This document shows positions 1 through 4,686 of a DNA stretch of 9,827 bases, piece by piece. How positions within the stretch are numbered: the first letter of the stretch is position 1; each line of letters begins with the position of its first letter. Source of the DNA: Bacillota bacterium (GTDB taxonomy: Bacteria > Bacillota > Sulfobacillia > JAJZYS01 > JAJYTV01); contig JAJYTV010000049.1 in assembly GCA_021792885.1 (NCBI GenBank), positions 1-9,827 on the forward strand. The letters run 5' to 3'. The position numbers and the translations under genes are program-made. Below the pieces are notes generated by a model. That model was not told where the DNA came from, did no database searches, and worked only from the letters and a program-made list of their open reading frames with translations.

Positions 1-11
1 CGTCGCCAGCG

Positions 12-199
12 TGCAAGACCTCCTTGCAGACGGATGGTCGAAAGCAAGAACCCACGCCCCCCAAGGACGTCGTCCAGACGAGCGTCCAAAAGAGGGGGGC
101 GTGGACCGTGGGTTGCCCACGTGGCCCGATCCTGGGCTAGCGGGTCACACCGTCCGACGGATCGGCGACGGAGCACTGGGCACGATCCACGCCCTCCGT
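12..199. other. Structured non-coding region with nested hairpins and alternative helices
   Basis: No convincing protein is encoded here, but base-pairing potential is very high. The stems seen are: TGCAAG/CTTGCA (12-17/23-28, loop ACCTC); a long hairpin at 52-104 with an 11-bp outer stem CCACGCCCCCC/GGGGGGCGTGG, a second 5-bp stem GGACG/CGTCC and a third 5-bp stem TCGTC/GACGA; CGTGGG/CCCACG (107-121, loop TTG); CCGATCC/GGATCGG (126-132/159-165); and ACGGA...GGGC/GCCC-TCCGT (168-199). The 94-105 arm can also pair with 186-197 over 12 positions with one G-U, which would disrupt the 52-104 and 168-199 hairpins. This could be a structured RNA or an attenuator-like leader; the strand is undecided. 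It lacks the hallmarks I know for SRP RNA, RNase P RNA, tmRNA or 6S RNA. The family is not recognised. Confidence 0.4.
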
Positions 200-205
200 A
201 CAAGC

Positions 206-225
206 CATGCTCCATCACCTCCTTT
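206..225 (-). promoter_or_regulatory. Orphan strong Shine-Dalgarno plus ATG on minus strand (possible 23-aa ORF to 137)
   Basis: On the minus strand AAAGGAGGTGATGGAGC is followed by ATG at 208-206. This is an almost complete match to the anti-SD tail of 16S rRNA. The frame it opens has only 23 codons (stop at 139-137, peptide beginning MACTEGVDRAQC) and resembles no family I know. A second ATG at 215-213 opens a frame that runs off the window's left edge, but it is too close to the SD and reads like a shadow. The leader matches that of the SASP gene at 3830-4057 almost base for base (CAGCGAA, GGAGGTGA, GAGCATGGC). It could start a leader peptide, be a remnant of a lost SASP gene, or act on the plus strand as a CCTCC anti-SD sequence. 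Confidence 0.25.
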
Positions 226-299
226 CGCTGCGAGAGACTTCTTCTCGCCACGCAAAACTCCTGCCTCGTCCAACGGGCGGGAGCGCGGTGCAGAGCGGC

Positions 300-328
300 G
301 CATGTCCCCTGCGGGCGGCGGGAGACTA
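300..328 (+). promoter_or_regulatory. Candidate forespore (sigma-G-like) promoter of gpr
   Basis: GCATG (300-304) fits the sigma-G -35 pattern GHATR. After 17 bp, GAGACTA (322-328) matches the -10 consensus CATACTA at 5 of 7 positions. Transcription would begin near 335, just ahead of the GGAGG at 336-340, giving a very short leader. In Bacillus, gpr is transcribed in the forespore by sigma-F and sigma-G, so the location makes sense. The match is modest and could be chance. Confidence 0.25.
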
Positions 329-347
329 TGCAGTCGGAGGCGATGAC

Positions 348-1310
348 GTGGCGAGCTGGCGCACCGACCTCGCGATCGAGCGGCACGAGGATGCCCTGGG
401 AGGGGCTAAGAGCGTACCCGGCGTGCGTCACACGGAGTCGCAGGAGGGCGGGCTCAGGATCAGCGAGGTGGTCGTGGAGAGCCTGGAGGGAGCCAAGGCC
501 GTTGGCAAGCCCGTAGGGCGCTACATCACCTTCGAATCGCGCGCCTTGCGCCGCCACGACCGCGAGCACTCCGCGGCCGTCGGCAAGCGCCTCAGCGGGG
601 AACTCGCCGAACTCTTCCCGGAGGACCACGGCCCGCTCGGCGAGGCGCTGGTCGTCGGCCTCGGGAACTGGCAGGCGACGCCGGATGCCCTCGGCCCGCA
701 GGTCGTGCAGCGCCTGCTCGTCACCCGCCACCTGCAAAAGGTGGTTCCCCACGACGTGCAGCGCCACATGCGTCCCGTGGCGGCGATCGCCCCCGGGGTG
801 CTCGGCCTGACGGGCATCGAGACGGGGGAGGTCGTGCGGGCGATCGTCGATCGGGTGGAGCCGCGCTTCGTGATCGCCGTCGACGCCCTGGCCGCGCGGG
901 ATGTGGAGCGTATCGCGAGCACGATCCAGATCTCCGACACCGGCATCCAGCCGGGGTCCGGCGTCGGCAACCACCGCACCGCGCTCAACCGGGAGACACT
1001 CGGCGTGCCGGTGATCGCGATCGGCGTGCCGACCGTCGTGCATGCGGTGACGATCGCTCGCGACACGGTGAAGAAGCTGATCGCGGAACTGAAAGGCGAG
1101 ATGCAGTTCTACGAGATCCTCGACGAACTCTACGACAAGCACAAGGAAGCGCTGATCGCCCAGGTGCTGGGTGAGTCGGTGGGGGACCTTATGGTGACGC
1201 CGAAGGAGATCGACGCACAGATCGAGGACCTCTCGCGCCTCATCGCCGGAGCGCTCAACACGAGCCTGCAGCCGGGAATCGACATCGGAGAGTTCGGCCT
1301 CTACTCCTGA
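348..1310 (+). CDS. gpr: Germination protease GPR (spore SASP endoprotease)
   Basis: GPR (peptidase family A25) cuts small acid-soluble spore proteins at germination, freeing amino acids and uncovering DNA. The protein has 320 residues. Family blocks run in order: RTDLAIE (5-11), VGLGNWQATPDALGP (103-117), RPVAAIAPGVLGLTGIET (142-159), VIAVDALAAR (175-184), the QISDTGIQPGSGVGN block just after it, and LMVTPKEID near the C terminus. The two aspartates linked to catalysis in Bacillus GPR are present as D113 (TPDALGP) and D179 (VIAVDAL). GTG at 348 was chosen because GGAGG (336-340) lies 7 nt upstream; a GTG at 288 with a weaker GGGAG is the alternative. From 348 the propeptide before the TD|LAIE autoprocessing site is only 7 residues, against about 15 in Bacillus megaterium. 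The C-terminal third is also shorter than in Bacillus, as in clostridial forms. The gene stands alone, closed by a hairpin. Two SASP substrates are encoded at 3497-4057. Confidence 0.95.
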   Translation: MASWRTDLAIERHEDALGGAKSVPGVRHTESQEGGLRISEVVVESLEGAKAVGKPVGRYITFESRALRRHDREHSAAVGKRLSGELAELFPEDHGPLGEALVVGLGNWQATPDALGPQVVQRLLVTRHLQKVVPHDVQRHMRPVAAIAPGVLGLTGIETGEVVRAIVDRVEPRFVIAVDALAARDVERIASTIQISDTGIQPGSGVGNHRTALNRETLGVPVIAIGVPTVVHAVTIARDTVKKLIAELKGEMQFYEILDELYDKHKEALIAQVLGESVGDLMVTPKEIDAQIEDLSRLIAGALNTSLQPGIDIGEFGLYS

Positions 1311-1343
1311 ACCTGCGCGGGCAGGCACCAAGGTCTGAAGAGA

Positions 1344-1375
1344 GAGCAGCCCAGAAGACTTCTCCTGGGCTGCTC
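1344..1375 (+). terminator. Hairpin terminator after gpr
   Basis: GAGCAGCCCAG (1344-1354) and CTGGGCTGCTC (1365-1375) form a perfect 11-bp stem around a 10-nt loop, starting 33 nt after the gpr stop codon. The tail is CG-rich with no T run, so this would be a weak or factor-assisted intrinsic terminator. Its place between gpr and a separate promoter supports the call. Confidence 0.6.
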
Positions 1376-1418
1376 CGTCGCGTCCCGCGCCCTGTCAGGG
1401 TCCTTGCGCGGATCGGGG

Positions 1419-1447
1419 TTGCCATTGCGGCGCGAAAGATCTATAAC
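1419..1447 (+). promoter_or_regulatory. Sigma-A-type promoter of the gntR operon
   Basis: TTGCCA (1419-1424, 5 of 6 to TTGACA) and TATAAC (1442-1447, 5 of 6 to TATAAT) are separated by exactly 17 bp. Transcription would start near 1454, leaving a leader of about 27 nt that contains the GGAGG at 1466-1470. The A+T-rich -10 area stands out in this GC-rich sequence. Confidence 0.7.
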
Positions 1448-1462
1448 AGATATAACAATTGT
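1442..1462 (+). promoter_or_regulatory. Tandem TATAACA repeat and ACAATTGT palindrome, candidate GntR operator
   Basis: TATAACA occurs at 1442-1448 and again at 1451-1457, a 9-bp period. The second copy runs into the perfect palindrome ACAATTGT (1455-1462). The elements cover the -10 box and predicted start site, where a bound repressor would block transcription. YtrA-type GntR proteins usually regulate their own operon, so autorepression is the likely role. That the repeats are the actual binding sites is inference. Confidence 0.4.
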
Positions 1463-1480
1463 CCCGGAGGTGTGCGCCCG

Positions 1481-1876
1481 ATGCTCCTCTACGTGGACCT
1501 AACGGACGGTCGCCCGGTCTACCAGCAGCTGCGCGACCAGGTGGTCGAGGGCATCGCGACCGGTGCGATCGCGGAGGGTGAGCGGCTCCCGACGATCCGC
1601 CAGCTCGCGGCCGATCTCGCGATCAACTTCCACACGGTGGCGCGGGCGTATGATCTCTTGCGCCAGGAGGGCTTCGTGCAGGTCGGCCGGCGCAACGGAG
1701 CATCGATCTGCGTGCGGGGCGAGGCCGCGTCGCCGGAGTGGCGCGCGGCGCTTCGCACGACGCTCGCCCACGCGTACGCGAAGGGCATGGCGTCCGAGGA
1801 GATCCTGCGCATCTGCCGGGAGATCCTCGCGACGTTCCAAAAGGGCGGGACGAGTTCCGAAACAACGCTTGCGTAG
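1481..1876 (+). CDS. GntR-family transcriptional regulator, YtrA subfamily
   Basis: A 131-residue DNA-binding repressor. Residues 12-79 form the winged helix-turn-helix of the GntR family: PVYQQLRDQVVEGIATGAI, then GERLPTIRQLAADL and NFHTVARAYDLLRQEGFV, the last being the recognition-helix region. The C-terminal part (about 90-125) is only a short helical tail with no ligand-binding domain, which together with the length places it in the YtrA subfamily. ATG at 1481 is taken as start because GGAGG (1466-1470) lies 10 nt upstream; the in-frame GTG at 1472 is almost touching that SD. YtrA regulators usually control a neighbouring membrane or ABC-transport operon in response to cell-envelope stress. 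Here the partner is the DUF1648 protein 45 bp downstream, probably on the same mRNA. The signal sensed is unknown. Confidence 0.88.
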   Translation: MLLYVDLTDGRPVYQQLRDQVVEGIATGAIAEGERLPTIRQLAADLAINFHTVARAYDLLRQEGFVQVGRRNGASICVRGEAASPEWRAALRTTLAHAYAKGMASEEILRICREILATFQKGGTSSETTLA

Positions 1877-1878
1877 CA

Positions 1879-1902
1879 CCTGCCGGGCGGACGCGCGGCA
1901 GG
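1879..1902 (+). other. Intercistronic hairpin between gntR and the DUF1648 gene
   Basis: CCTGCCG (1879-1885) and CGGCAGG (1896-1902) form a perfect 7-bp stem with a 10-nt loop. It begins two bases after the gntR stop and ends three bases before the AAGGAGG of the next gene. With no T run it is unlikely to be a full terminator. It may set the ratio of repressor to membrane protein, or stabilise the mRNA. Confidence 0.4.
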
Positions 1903-1921
1903 GAGAAGGAGGCTCGATTCG

Positions 1922-3001
1922 ATGGTGGCGATCGTCGACATTGTCCTGGTCCTCGTCCTTGCCTATGCCCAGTGGCGGATGCCGGACGCCGTGCATCCGA
2001 CGCTGCCGTTCGGCGTACGCGTGCCGGAGGACCGCCTCTCGGAACCGGTGATCGCCGGCACGAAGCGCAGCTACCGGATCGCCATCGTGCCCGTCGCGGC
2101 CCTTGCCGTCGTGGCGAGCATCCTCCTCGGCAACGACGCGACCGCCGCAGGCCTCATTCCGGTCGGCTTCATCGCCCTCATGTTCCTCGACTACTACGCC
2201 GCGCACCGCGCGCTGCAGAAGGCAAAAGAGCAGCAGCGCTGGTACGAGGGCAAGCGCGAGGCGAGCGTCGCCAGCACGACCGCCCGGCTTGCGCCAAAGC
2301 GCTACCCAACCGGACTCCTCCTCGCGGCGATCGCCGTGGTCGCGGCGACCGCGGCCCTGGGCATCCTCCGCTACCCGCACCTGCCCCCCGTCCTCGCCAC
2401 GCACTTCGGCGCGAACGGGCAGCCGAACGGCTGGGAGACGAAGACGCCCTTCTCCGCCTTCTCGCTCGTCTGGATGCAGATCGGCCTGACCGCGCTCTTC
2501 GCGGTGATGGCCTACTTCATCCCGCGCACGCGCCAGGAACTCTCGCCCGGCGACCCGCGGGCTTCCGTGGAGCGGCACCTGCGGTTCCAGACGGCGATGG
2601 CGAATGTCATCCTGGTGCTCGCCAGCCTCATGAACATCACGATGCTGCTCGCCTCGCTGACGATCTGGGGCGTCTTGCCGAGCGGTGTGACGCCACTCGT
2701 GGCACTGCTGCCGGTGCTGGTCGGCGTGCTCTACACCCTGTGGGTGACGCTTCGCCTGGGCCAGGGAGGCAGCCGCATCCCCGTACCCGCCGGAGAGCAG
2801 ACGGGCTACGTCTCCCGCGACGACGACGGGTACTGGCTTGCGGGCAGCCTCTACGTCAACCGCAAAGATCCCGCCATCTTCGTGCAGCGCAGGTTCGGCA
2901 TCGGCTGGACGCTGAATTTCGGCCACCCGGTGTCGTGGCTCGTCCTGGTAGGAATCGTCGTGCTGGCTGCCCTGCCGGCGCTGCTGAAGGCCCACCCTTG
3001 A
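1922..3001 (+). CDS. DUF1648/DUF5808 multi-pass membrane protein
   Basis: A 359-residue integral membrane protein with about eight hydrophobic segments: roughly 1-18, 53-70, 75-92, 131-149, 180-202, 228-250, 253-275 and 337-355. Between helices 4 and 5 lies the DUF1648 signature (YPHLPPVLATHF, then GANGQPNGW, 151-171). Before helix 8 lies a DUF5808 block (304-333: GSLYVNRKDPAIFVQRRFG, then IGWTLNF). The motif LPFGVRVPEDR (28-38) is also typical of this group. ATG at 1922 has AAGGAGG (1906-1912) 9 nt upstream. The biochemical role is not established. DUF1648 is shared with SdpI, the Bacillus immunity and signalling protein against the SdpC toxin, so a part in envelope protection or sensing is a reasonable guess given the adjacent YtrA-type repressor. 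It converges on the rhodanese gene with a 10-bp gap. Confidence 0.85.
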   Translation: MVAIVDIVLVLVLAYAQWRMPDAVHPTLPFGVRVPEDRLSEPVIAGTKRSYRIAIVPVAALAVVASILLGNDATAAGLIPVGFIALMFLDYYAAHRALQKAKEQQRWYEGKREASVASTTARLAPKRYPTGLLLAAIAVVAATAALGILRYPHLPPVLATHFGANGQPNGWETKTPFSAFSLVWMQIGLTALFAVMAYFIPRTRQELSPGDPRASVERHLRFQTAMANVILVLASLMNITMLLASLTIWGVLPSGVTPLVALLPVLVGVLYTLWVTLRLGQGGSRIPVPAGEQTGYVSRDDDGYWLAGSLYVNRKDPAIFVQRRFGIGWTLNFGHPVSWLVLVGIVVLAALPALLKAHP

Positions 3002-3011
3002 GACGCCGCAG

Positions 3012-3362
3012 CTACCCGCGCTCGAGCGGGGCGCCGTGGCGCACCCAACGGCCCATGCCCCCCTTGAGGTGCGCAAGGTCGCGGAAGCCGAGTTTCAACA
3101 GGTCGTGGGCGGCCGCCTGACTGCGATGCCCGCTCTGGCAGATCAGCAGGATCGGCGTCTCCCGCGGCCACTCCCGGACGGCATCCTGCGTCGATCCGAG
3201 CGGCGCGGAGAGGGCGCCGCGGATATGGCCGCGCCGGAACTCGCCGGGGGTGCGCACGTCCACGATGCGGGTCTTCGGTCCTGCGGACTGCAGGTGCAGG
3301 ATCTCCTCCGGATCGAGGTCCCGAAGTCCTTTCGGATGCACGAACATGTGCCAAAATCCCAT
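3012..3362 (-). CDS. Single-domain rhodanese-like sulfurtransferase
   Basis: A 116-residue protein made of one rhodanese domain, with no signal peptide or membrane helix, so probably cytoplasmic. It carries RIVDVRTPGEFRRGHIRGAL (32-51), the catalytic loop ICQSGHRS with Cys75 as the persulfide-forming residue, and the C-terminal LGFRDLAHLKGGMGRW segment. The six-residue loop CQSGHR is the usual size for a sulfurtransferase. ATG at 3362-3360 was chosen because the domain starts just after it. A GAGG lies 9 nt upstream, and the longer open frame to 3572 adds only low-complexity Arg/Pro sequence that runs into the SASP gene. It may move sulfur for thiolation or cysteine metabolism, but the substrate cannot be read from sequence. 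It lies downstream of the two SASP genes on the same strand, separated by a hairpin. Confidence 0.9.
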   Translation of the reverse strand: MGFWHMFVHPKGLRDLDPEEILHLQSAGPKTRIVDVRTPGEFRRGHIRGALSAPLGSTQDAVREWPRETPILLICQSGHRSQAAAHDLLKLGFRDLAHLKGGMGRWVRHGAPLERG

Positions 3363-3443
3363 GGCAAAGCGCCTCGCTTTCGGACGACCGGCGGCACACC
3401 GCCTGCACGCATCATACCGCGCCAGATCGCCGAAGGCAGGGCA

Positions 3444-3481
3444 ACCGCCGCGGCAGGGCGCCCTCGCCCGTCCGCGGCGGT
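3444..3481 (-). terminator. Hairpin after the first SASP gene
   Basis: ACCGCCGCGG (3444-3453) and CCGCGGCGGT (3472-3481) form a perfect 10-bp, all but pure G-C stem with an 18-nt loop. It lies 15 nt past the stop codon of the SASP gene at 3497-3712 and upstream of the rhodanese gene. No T run follows on the minus strand, so termination strength is uncertain. Confidence 0.45.
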
Positions 3482-3496
3482 CAGATGGAGCCTGGA

Positions 3497-3712
3497 TTAG
3501 TGCCGGCCGGCAAGCTGCTGCTCCGCGATCTGGATCATGCGACGGACCATCTGGCCACCGACCGCACCGCACTGGCGAGCGGGCAGGTCACCCCAGTAGC
3601 CGCTCTGGACGTTGAGGCCGAGTTCCGAAGCGATCTCGTACTTGAACTGGTCCAGCTGCTGCGACGCGCCCTGAACAAGCACCCGGTTGCTCGTGTTCGA
3701 TCCCTGCGCCAT
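3497..3712 (-). CDS. Alpha/beta-type small acid-soluble spore protein (SASP) 1
   Basis: A 71-residue spore-core DNA-binding protein that coats forespore DNA, switches it toward an A-like form and protects it from UV and heat, and is degraded at germination. Both family signatures are present: the N-terminal half LDQFKYEIASELG (20-32), containing the GPR cleavage site YE26|I27-A-S-E, and the C-terminal half ARQCGAVGGQMVRRMIQIAE. Most Bacillus proteins have N-G-S-V-G-G where this one has C-G-A-V-G-G, giving an unusual cysteine. ATG at 3712-3710 follows a G-rich SD (GGGGGGTGA). A CATAACA at 3741-3735 resembles a sigma-G -10 box, but no well-spaced -35 was found. The next gene upstream, 117 bp away, is a close paralogue, so a tandem duplication is likely. 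Confidence 0.95.
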   Translation of the reverse strand: MAQGSNTSNRVLVQGASQQLDQFKYEIASELGLNVQSGYWGDLPARQCGAVGGQMVRRMIQIAEQQLAGRH

Positions 3713-3791
3713 GTATGTTCACCCCCCTCTCGGTTGTTATGGTTTCCGGCGGAGCGCGGGCTATGTCGGCAAATTCTTGACGAAATAGTCA

Positions 3792-3816
3792 GGCAGGGCG
3801 GAGTTTCCGCCCTGCC
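3792..3816 (-). terminator. Hairpin terminator after the second SASP gene
   Basis: GGCAGGGCGGA (3792-3802) and TCCGCCCTGCC (3806-3816) form a perfect 11-bp stem with a 3-nt loop, between the two SASP genes. On the minus strand the stem is followed by TGACTATTTCG, a weak T-rich tail. It should end transcription of the SASP gene at 3830-4057, implying that the downstream SASP gene has its own promoter. Confidence 0.65.
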
Positions 3817-3829
3817 GTCGCGCTGCGTC

Positions 3830-4057
3830 CTATCGCATCGTGGTGTTGCCGGAGAGAGAACGCTCTGCCATCTCGATCATGCGGCGGACCATGTGGCCGC
3901 CGACCGCGCCGCACTGACGGGCTGGGAGGTCACCCCAGTAACCGTCCTGCGGAACCTGAACACCGATATCACGTGCAACTTCGTACTTGAACGAGTCGAG
4001 AGCAGGCTCGGCGCCCCGCACCACTGCGCGGTTGCCGGTGTTGCTGCCTTGCGCCAT
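3830..4057 (-). CDS. Alpha/beta-type small acid-soluble spore protein (SASP) 2
   Basis: A 75-residue paralogue of the SASP at 3497-3712. It shares MAQGSNT at the start, the LD-FKYE core and a nearly unbroken GYWGDLPARQCGAVGG block followed by MVRRMI--AE. The role is protection of forespore DNA. The GPR site differs: residues 25-31 read YE-VARDI instead of YE-IASEL, so Ser becomes Arg and Glu becomes Asp beside the scissile bond. The C terminus carries a short extra tail (SLSGNTTMR). ATG at 4057-4055 has a very strong SD, AAGGAGGTGA (4074-4065), 7 nt upstream. A sigma-G-like promoter sits just before that, and a hairpin terminates the gene, so it looks monocistronic. The UPF0756 gene lies upstream on the same strand. 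Confidence 0.95.
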   Translation of the reverse strand: MAQGSNTGNRAVVRGAEPALDSFKYEVARDIGVQVPQDGYWGDLPARQCGAVGGHMVRRMIEMAERSLSGNTTMR

Positions 4058-4086
4058 GCTCTTCTCACCTCCTTCGCTGACAAGCC

Positions 4087-4115
4087 TAGTGTTGGCGTCG
4101 ACGAAGGCATCATCC
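4087..4115 (-). promoter_or_regulatory. Candidate sigma-G-like promoter of SASP 2
   Basis: On the minus strand GGATG (4115-4111) is followed after 17 bp by AACACTA (4093-4087), which matches the sigma-G -10 CATACTA at 5 of 7 positions. The predicted start near 4079 leaves room for the AAGGAGGTGA at 4074-4065. SASP genes are the classic sigma-G regulon, which makes the location plausible; the -35 match is only fair. Confidence 0.35.
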
Positions 4116-4129
4116 TAGAACGTTCTGGT

Positions 4130-4588
4130 TCACCCGAAGAAGATCTGCCAGAGGCCGAGGCCGAGCGCCGTGAGGCCCGCGGCGAAGATCGGGCCGATCG
4201 GCACGCCGCCGAGGAAGCTCGCGGCGATCACCGATCCGATCACAAGGCCGATCGAAACCTGCGGCCGGTGTGCCAGGAGTTCGATGCCGCGGGCGCTCAT
4301 CCAGGATGCGATGATGCCGCCCAAGATCGCCAGAAGCCCGTCCACGCTCCAGATCTCCTTCGTGAGGTTGCCGAGCGGCACGCGCCCGAGCGCGAGTTCC
4401 GCCAGCACCGCGAACATCAGGAGGAAGAGCCCGGCCCGGATGCCGTAGTTCGCCACAAGCGGCAAGAGGCGACTCAGCGGAGGCAGCATCAGCACCAGGG
4501 TCGCGAGCGCGGCGGCGGCGATCAGCGAATTGCGGCCGAATACACCGAGCGCCAAGACCATCAGTAGGATTGCTGCTTCTTTGCTCAC
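4130..4588 (-). CDS. UPF0756 (DUF441) membrane protein
   Basis: A 152-residue, very hydrophobic protein with four to five membrane helices. The segments GRNSLIAAAALATLVLMLPP and YGIRAGLFLLMFAVLAELAL, the later GIIASWMSARGIELLAHRP loop, and the C-terminal GLVIGSVIAASFLGGVPIGP are typical of the UPF0756/DUF441 family, which includes Bacillus YtwI and E. coli YeaL at about 150 residues. No biochemical function is known. The start is GTG at 4588-4586 (SKEAAILL follows): GGAGG lies 6 nt upstream, and extending to 4627 adds residues unlike the family. The 98 bp to the divergent MFS gene contain a 6-bp hairpin (4604-4618) in this gene's leader but no clear promoter on either strand. Confidence 0.88.
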   Translation of the reverse strand: MSKEAAILLMVLALGVFGRNSLIAAAALATLVLMLPPLSRLLPLVANYGIRAGLFLLMFAVLAELALGRVPLGNLTKEIWSVDGLLAILGGIIASWMSARGIELLAHRPQVSIGLVIGSVIAASFLGGVPIGPIFAAGLTALGLGLWQIFFG

Positions 4589-4686
4589 GACGGGCCTCCC
4601 GGAGCAGGCTACGCCTGCGGGCCACAATTTAGAAACCTATCCCGGGCCGGCCCTGGCAACGCTAACGGCTTGGGAGGTGGCGCTGC

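Noticed and set aside
94..112. T-box-like antiterminator sequence (GGCGTGGACCGTG resembles AGGGTGGNACCGCG)
   Set aside because: The variable discriminator base of the TGGN bulge is missing, no specifier stem was recognised, and the downstream gene is gpr rather than an aminoacylation or amino-acid gene.
201..226. 3' end of a 16S rRNA gene (ATCACCTCCTTT)
   Set aside because: The sequence just upstream does not match helix 45 or any other 16S segment; the match is explained by an SD on the minus strand.
12..248. Known structured RNA (SRP RNA, RNase P RNA, tmRNA, 6S RNA)
   Set aside because: None of the signature sequences I know for these families is present on either strand; left as unassigned structure.
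207..347. Longer GPR reading from the ATG at 207
   Set aside because: No SD precedes it, and residues before 348 resemble no GPR; GGAGG at 336-340 marks the GTG at 348.
1499..3076. Long open frame of 525 codons on the minus strand
   Set aside because: It is antisense to gntR and the DUF1648 gene, which have clear domains and SD sites; its product is low-complexity Arg/Glu/His-rich sequence typical of GC-rich shadows.
3363..3572. 70-residue N-terminal extension of the rhodanese frame
   Set aside because: It overlaps the SASP gene, has Arg/Pro-rich content, and the rhodanese domain is complete from the ATG at 3362.
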